Notes under the pieces: model-generated
What the model was told of the DNA's origin: nothing
The model's input: the letters and a program-made list of their open reading frames with translations, nothing else
Databases searched by the model: none
In this document: positions 23,746 to 27,780 of the stretch, piece after piece
Layout: the number at the start of each line of letters is the position of its first letter
Numbering within the stretch: position 1 is the stretch's first letter
Program-made: the position numbers and the translations under genes
Source: Granulicatella adiacens
GTDB taxonomy: Bacteria; Bacillota; Bacilli; Lactobacillales; Aerococcaceae
Reading direction: 5' to 3'
NCBI GenBank assembly: GCA_018364485.1
Contig: JAGZLX010000018.1
Span: 1-27,780 of the forward strand
DNA length: 27,780 nt

Positions 23746-24816
23746 TTAATTTCCTCCAATCATCGTTAGTGTCGGTAGTAATAAGATCAGATACATGGAA
23801 ACGATGAGGAATCCAATCCCCATGAGTAGTAACGGTTGAATCCACTTGATTTTCTTTTCGATGCCTTGCGTAAATTCATCGAGCATTTGGTCGGCATAGA
23901 CTTGCAGTTGCACGTCTAGTTGCCTTGTCTTTTCTCCTTCTAATACCAGCCAGATAAACTCTTGCCGGAATAGCTTCATCTTCTCAAGCGCCGTAGAAAA
24001 AGATTCTCCTTGAATCAGCTGTTCTTCTAGTTTCTGCGCAATCATCTTCGACAGTGCGCTGGTTCCTTCTTTTTTTAGTTCGGACACCATCGACAATAGC
24101 GACTGTCCATTCCCGAGAAAATACGAGAACTCTCGTGCATACAAAAACGTCACGTATTGCTGCGCACTCTTCCCGATAACCGGCAGTGAAATCAACATGC
24201 GAAACTGATCATAGGTGTTCTTTCTCTTCCAGTACAAGCGGACTGCAAAAATAATGGTTAATAGCACTGTTAGAAATCCTAGCGCCAACTGTGGTAAGTT
24301 TTGAAACCCAAGCCATATCCAATATAGGAAACCAGACTGCTTGAGTTGGTCTTCTTGCACCATGCTTGAGAGTTGGTCGAGCAAGAGCATTCGAATACAG
24401 AGCACCATTCCAATCACAAACGTAAAAAGAAACGCAGGATACATCATCATCTGCTTCATTTTCTTTTGTTGTTTTTGCTTCCTGGTGAGAAACTCTCCAA
24501 TCGATGCACAGGCTTTCTCGAAGCTACCAAACTGCATGGATAAATAAATTTGCGAAGTATTCGTTTCAGAGTAACCGACCCGTTTCAAGCACTCATCAAA
24601 ACGCCGTCCTTCTCCAAGCGTATCCCGCATTTGTTCGAGGTCTTTCTTCTCTGCTTCGAATAAATATTCTAGAAATTTGAGTGCCTCATCCAAGCTGAAC
24701 CCTTCCTGAAGTAAATGCGCCAGTTGAATGAGAAACCGACTTTGAACAGGCCCCTTCCACTTTTTAGATAATTTGATAGGTTTCGTAAGTTTTGTCCGTA
24801 ATGTATCCCAATGCAT
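23746..24816 (-). CDS. comGB: ComGB, competence pilus platform membrane protein
   Basis: Polytopic inner-membrane platform of the type IV-like pilus, 356 aa, with two T2SSF domains (about 25-145 and 225-345). The first is marked by LLQEGFSLDEAL, the second by LGNGQSLLSMVSEL. Three TM helices lie at about 125-145, 170-190 and near the C-terminus (LLLMGIGFLIVSMYLILLLP). The start overlaps comGA by 53 nt but is backed by SD GAGGAAGG just before the ATG at 24816. It works with the ComGA ATPase to extend the pseudopilus. Confidence 0.93.
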   Translation of the reverse strand: MHWDTLRTKLTKPIKLSKKWKGPVQSRFLIQLAHLLQEGFSLDEALKFLEYLFEAEKKDLEQMRDTLGEGRRFDECLKRVGYSETNTSQIYLSMQFGSFEKACASIGEFLTRKQKQQKKMKQMMMYPAFLFTFVIGMVLCIRMLLLDQLSSMVQEDQLKQSGFLYWIWLGFQNLPQLALGFLTVLLTIIFAVRLYWKRKNTYDQFRMLISLPVIGKSAQQYVTFLYAREFSYFLGNGQSLLSMVSELKKEGTSALSKMIAQKLEEQLIQGESFSTALEKMKLFRQEFIWLVLEGEKTRQLDVQLQVYADQMLDEFTQGIEKKIKWIQPLLLMGIGFLIVSMYLILLLPTLTMIGGN

Positions 24817-25834
24817 AAGCCTTCCTCAATACCTTATTAAAAGGATGTACTCTTTCTTCGTCAGTTCCGAATTGCTTCGTTTTAAAGAAATGCGACAATT
24901 TTTCATGTGTTTCGATTTCAAAAATGGTTCCACGCTTTTCTCCGTTTGTTAAATGATTACAATGAAGTTCGCATTCCTTACCGCATAGCCCACAATACCG
25001 AGGGAGTAGGCGTTGTGAACAAATCGCGATAATAGTTTGCTCAAGCATCGTTTTACTTACCCCAAGTTCCAAGAGCCTTGCTACCACTCCATTACAGTCT
25101 TTTGCGTGAACAGTTGCTAGAATCAAGTGCCCCGTTAATGCTGCACGAATCGCCATCTTTGCCGTCATTTCGTCTCGGATTTCTCCAATCAGTAAAATAT
25201 CAGGATGATGACGCAGGCAACTCTTAATGAGTAATTCGTACGTAATTCCAGCCTTCTCGTTAATCTCCGTCTGTAAAAACATCGGCTCATGATACTCCAC
25301 GGGGTCTTCCATCGTAATCACTTGAAGCGTCTTTTCTTGCATACGGCCTCTAAGCAAAGCATACATCGTACTCGTCTTCCCAGAACTGACAGGTCCGGAA
25401 AATAAAATCAAGCCACTCTTATAGCGTAGGAACTGTTGTAAGAGCGCCCAGTCCTTTGGAAAATAAGTCATCGAACGAATCGACGCCTTTTCCTTCTTCG
25501 ACCGATGCAAGAGCCTGATAACCATGGATTCCTTCTGCTTAAAATTCGTAATCACTGATAATCTCAGTTCAATCATCTGTTCCTTTGAAATCTCAAAGGT
25601 TAAGGAACCACTCTGCGGTCTTCGTCTCTCTCCTACATCCATTCCAGCTTGATACTTTAAGTACGAAATAAATTGCAAGGCCACTTCGTCTGAAATCTTT
25701 CTCAACTCTTTTAACCCATTGACATCTCTTAAATAAAATACATACTCCTCTCCAACCGGTAATAAATGAATATCATCTAATTGGTGTTTAATGGCTTGCG
25801 TGAACACTTCCGTTGCTAATTCATTCATTTCCAT
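24764..25834 (-). CDS. comGA: ComGA, competence pilus assembly ATPase
   Basis: Cytoplasmic secretion/pilus ATPase of the PilB/GspE family, 356 aa, powering pseudopilus assembly for DNA uptake. Walker A is GPVSSGKTST (about 147-156); next come the Asp box/Walker B region PDILLIGEIRDEMTAK and the His box GHLILATVHAKD. A zinc-type tetracysteine follows as YCGLCGKECELHC near 277-290. The N-terminal domain is short, as usual for Gram-positive ComGA. The ATG at 25834 follows GGGGGAAG. It is the first gene of a seven-gene overlapping operon. Only a weak promoter (TTGTTG-17-TATTTT) is visible and no TACGAATA-type competence box. Confidence 0.96.
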   Translation of the reverse strand: MEMNELATEVFTQAIKHQLDDIHLLPVGEEYVFYLRDVNGLKELRKISDEVALQFISYLKYQAGMDVGERRRPQSGSLTFEISKEQMIELRLSVITNFKQKESMVIRLLHRSKKEKASIRSMTYFPKDWALLQQFLRYKSGLILFSGPVSSGKTSTMYALLRGRMQEKTLQVITMEDPVEYHEPMFLQTEINEKAGITYELLIKSCLRHHPDILLIGEIRDEMTAKMAIRAALTGHLILATVHAKDCNGVVARLLELGVSKTMLEQTIIAICSQRLLPRYCGLCGKECELHCNHLTNGEKRGTIFEIETHEKLSHFFKTKQFGTDEERVHPFNKVLRKAYALGYITDKTYETYQII

Positions 25835-25851
25835 CGTTCTTCCCCCACTCT

Positions 25852-25861
25852 TTGACTAGTC
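25852..25861. promoter_or_regulatory. Palindrome TGACTAGTCA upstream of comGA
   Basis: A 10-bp perfect palindrome 18 nt before the comGA start, in the expected 5' untranslated region. It could be a regulator site, but is short enough to be chance. Confidence 0.3.
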
Positions 25862-25904
25862 ATAAAGAACTACGATAAAAAATAAAAAGGAGTCTTTTGG
25901 ACAA

Positions 25905-25937
25905 CAAAAAAACGCTGAAGAAAATCTCTTCAACGTT
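25905..25937 (-). terminator. Terminator of the VanZ-family gene
   Basis: AACGTTGAAGA / TCTTCAGCGTT stem (arms 25927-25937 and 25911-25921, one G-U pair), followed by T7 on the minus strand. It separates the VanZ gene from comGA. Confidence 0.93.
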
Positions 25938-25946
25938 TTAAGGTTA

Positions 25947-26429
25947 TTATCTTATTTTTTTCAAGGTTCCTAGTCCTACACCGACTGCGGCACCAACGGC
26001 ATCCACAAAGACATCTTGGATTAGTGGTGTGCGTCCTGGAGTCACGCCTTGGTGGAATTCATCAGTCATCGCATATAGCACTGCGATAAAGAACGCCAAG
26101 AATTGTGGCCATCCTTTTTTACGGACGTGAACACTTAACCCTCTCGTCCATTGATATCCAATGAAGAAGTAAGCTAAGAAATGAGCGGCTTTACGAATAA
26201 AAAATTCAACAAACTGCGCATATCCTAAAGAAGGAATACTGATGGTTTGTCCTGCATATTCAAATTTGATTTTGGATAATAATTCCGAAAAAGGTTGCAT
26301 TGGCAGTCCTTTTTGAATCGTAGATACAAGTGACTGATCCTTGTAAGGCATACTTGAACTAATAAAAATTAAAACCATGACTGCAATCGCCAGTGTAATC
26401 GCAATGGTTGCTTTTGTTTTCTTGGACAT
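25947..26429 (-). CDS. VanZ-family membrane protein
   Basis: Small polytopic membrane protein, 160 aa, with four hydrophobic segments and VanZ-like (PF04892) features: RKAAHFLAYFFIGY and an acidic TDEFHQGVTPGRTPLIQDVFVD segment. VanZ itself gives low-level teicoplanin resistance by an unclear mechanism; most chromosomal relatives like this one have no proven function, so resistance should not be assumed. SD AAGGAGAGG precedes the ATG at 26429. Monocistronic, with its own promoter and terminator, and divergent from the next gene. Confidence 0.9.
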   Translation of the reverse strand: MSKKTKATIAITLAIAVMVLIFISSSMPYKDQSLVSTIQKGLPMQPFSELLSKIKFEYAGQTISIPSLGYAQFVEFFIRKAAHFLAYFFIGYQWTRGLSVHVRKKGWPQFLAFFIAVLYAMTDEFHQGVTPGRTPLIQDVFVDAVGAAVGVGLGTLKKIR

Positions 26430-26458
26430 GAAACCTCTCCTTCCTAATGACTTTCTTT

Positions 26459-26487
26459 ATTATGGTCAACTCTACAAGTTTAGTCAA
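26459..26487 (-). promoter_or_regulatory. Promoter of the VanZ-family gene
   Basis: -35 TTGACT (26487-26482), 17-bp spacer, -10 CATAAT (26464-26459). It lies back to back with the promoter at 26537-26565, with about 50 bp between the two -35 elements. Confidence 0.75.
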
Positions 26488-26536
26488 GCGTCTTTCCTAT
26501 TTCTTAAATTCCATAAAAATTAGATAAAAATGTATA

Positions 26537-26575
26537 TTGACGCATCTTTATGAAAGCGTTACAATTAATGTAACA
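26537..26575 (+). promoter_or_regulatory. Promoter and operator-like palindrome of the right-edge gene
   Basis: -35 TTGACG (26537-26542), 17-bp spacer, -10 TACAAT (26560-26565). GTTACA-N5-TGTAAC (26559-26575) is a perfect 6-bp-arm inverted repeat covering the -10, a position suited to repressor binding. Confidence 0.75.
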
Positions 26576-26602
26576 AATACATTATTGGGAGAGTGTATTA
26601 TA

Positions 26603-27780
26603 ATGGAACGCTATACTCAAGATTTAAGCTTATTAGTAAAACAGATTCAGCTGCTTGAGGAACAACAGCAGCAACAGAATTACTACAACAATCTCTTCAG
26701 CCAGAATCCAAATCCGTACAACAAGTCTTTTGAAGAGATTATCGAGTATTTACTCGGCACAACCGAGTCCACTTTCTTAATCCACCACTTTGAAGATTTC
26801 CCACAGGCGCTGTCCTATGACCAGCAGAAAGAATTCCAGAAGCTGCGACACTATTATTTGCGTCATCAAAACGCCCTACGCTGTTTCAACAAACCATTTT
26901 CCGAAGAATGCCACGCGCTGACCTCGCTGTGGATTAAAGGCATGCGCGGTGATAGCATCATCGATCTCATTCCTCATCTCGATAGCCTGAGAGATTATTT
27001 CCACTTACATTACCAGAAACTCCTAGGCCAACCTACCGTCTCCTACAAAGACGTTTTAGCCTTCTCGTTTGGCCCACAAATTACTGAGTTCTATTACACG
27101 CTCATCAAGGAGAGCAAAGATTCTTTCTTGCGCCTTTATAACGATTACTTAGAGTCATTTCCGCAAACGTATATTCCTGTCCACTATTTACATTTATCAA
27201 AAGAAGAGACGCTACTCGTTTTAGAGGAGCTGATTACTCTTGCGTCTTCCGTTTTGCCAAAACAAGACTTCTACATTAACTTTGGTCCAAATCCATTTCC
27301 TAGTCATTTCCATAATGAACAAACAACTTACTTAAACTTGGGTGTATTCACTGATTTTATGACTGCGCTGCATCAATGCTTAAAGCAACTCGGCAAAGTC
27401 TTTCTTCAGGAATACACCCATTCTTTTGCGATAATGCAAAAATCCGATTTCGAACAGCTTCATCTGCACCATTCTATTTTAGAATTTTGTACACTTCTGC
27501 CGATTTTATCCCAAACGATTTCCAAAGCCATTATTAAAACCATTTATCCGGATAAACTGAATGACGAGAAGTTTGTGAATCAAATCCAAGAAGAATTGCT
27601 ATATCACTATTTTAGAACGAATAAATTAAACAACAGCATCGAGAGCCATCAGCCTTTGCAAGAAATTCTAAAATGCTACATCGAAATGGAAATCGAGGAA
27701 GACTTGTTCAATGGTTCCTTCCCATCCATTGAACTCTCGCACGAGTGGAATGTCCGCTCTAATGAGTGCTTGCATAAAGT
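26603..27780 (+). CDS. Unrecognised cytoplasmic protein (5' part, runs off right edge)
   Basis: Continuous open frame of 392 codons from ATG at 26603 to the window end, preceded by GGGAGAG about 10 nt upstream and a near-consensus promoter. I do not recognise the family. The product has no signal peptide or obvious TM helix. It is rich in aromatic residues, His, Gln and Glu, starting MERYTQDLSLLVKQIQLLEE followed by a run of five Gln. Predicted mostly helical by eye. Asn/Pro-rich NPNPYN and FGPNPFPSHF segments stand out, with no catalytic motif I can name. It uses more CTG, CTC, GCG and CGC codons than the AT-rich island. Divergent from the VanZ-family gene. Confidence 0.8.
   Translation, partial: MERYTQDLSLLVKQIQLLEEQQQQQNYYNNLFSQNPNPYNKSFEEIIEYLLGTTESTFLIHHFEDFPQALSYDQQKEFQKLRHYYLRHQNALRCFNKPFSEECHALTSLWIKGMRGDSIIDLIPHLDSLRDYFHLHYQKLLGQPTVSYKDVLAFSFGPQITEFYYTLIKESKDSFLRLYNDYLESFPQTYIPVHYLHLSKEETLLVLEELITLASSVLPKQDFYINFGPNPFPSHFHNEQTTYLNLGVFTDFMTALHQCLKQLGKVFLQEYTHSFAIMQKSDFEQLHLHHSILEFCTLLPILSQTISKAIIKTIYPDKLNDEKFVNQIQEELLYHYFRTNKLNNSIESHQPLQEILKCYIEMEIEEDLFNGSFPSIELSHEWNVRSNECLHK

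Noticed and set aside
25865..25885. CTACGATAAA near comGA as a possible TACGAATA-type competence box
   Set aside because: It reads on the plus strand, away from comGA, and differs from the consensus in the core.
25947..26429. VanZ-family gene as a glycopeptide-resistance determinant
   Set aside because: No vanA-type genes nearby, and chromosomal VanZ-family proteins are common without known resistance.
1..27780. CRISPR arrays, tRNA or rRNA genes
   Set aside because: No regularly spaced repeats and no cloverleaf or rRNA signature sequences seen; the only structured RNA supported is the alaS T-box.

Overview
The window reads as a low-GC Gram-positive chromosome from the order Lactobacillales. 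The evidence is an alaS T-box leader, ezrA, a PepV-type dipeptidase, a streptococcal-type ccdA/thioredoxin lipoprotein/msrAB cluster, a cinA-recA pair with a GAAC-N4-GTTC LexA box, and a complete seven-gene comG pseudopilus operon. A Carnobacteriaceae genus such as Granulicatella is my guess from gene content; genus-level placement is not secure. Almost every gene is on the minus strand. Only the partial gene at the right edge and a transposase remnant are on the plus strand.

Left part (1-7,680), transcribed right to left: ezrA; a redox-repair operon of ccdA, an extracellular thioredoxin-like lipoprotein and a membrane-anchored MsrA-MsrB fusion; a YesN/YesM-type response regulator and sensor kinase; then the T-box-controlled 5' end of alaS. 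The redox operon probably passes electrons from the cytoplasm through CcdA to the lipoprotein and then to MsrAB, which repairs oxidised methionines outside the membrane. The lipoprotein carries a strikingly methionine-rich linker.

Middle part (7,798-13,720): an AT-rich accessory island between the housekeeping genes ezrA and pepV. It holds three ABC exporter genes (two clear paralogues plus a more distant one), a decayed ISL3-family insertion sequence, a 59-bp palindrome resembling ISL3 ends, and an unlisted 29-codon ORF directly upstream of, and apparently translationally coupled to, the first ABC gene. It resembles a small-peptide export or immunity system whose operon was split by the IS. 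The IS end carries a terminator facing the exporter transcript, and a near-consensus promoter lies at the other edge of the remnant.

Right part (13,798-27,780): pepV; a MurJ/YtgP-like flippase coupled to an RsuA-type pseudouridine synthase; recA with a LexA box; cinA; pgsA; a RodZ-like protein; comGG to comGA, heavily overlapping; a VanZ-family membrane protein; and, divergently transcribed, the first 392 codons of an unrecognised protein with a strong promoter overlapped by an operator-like palindrome.
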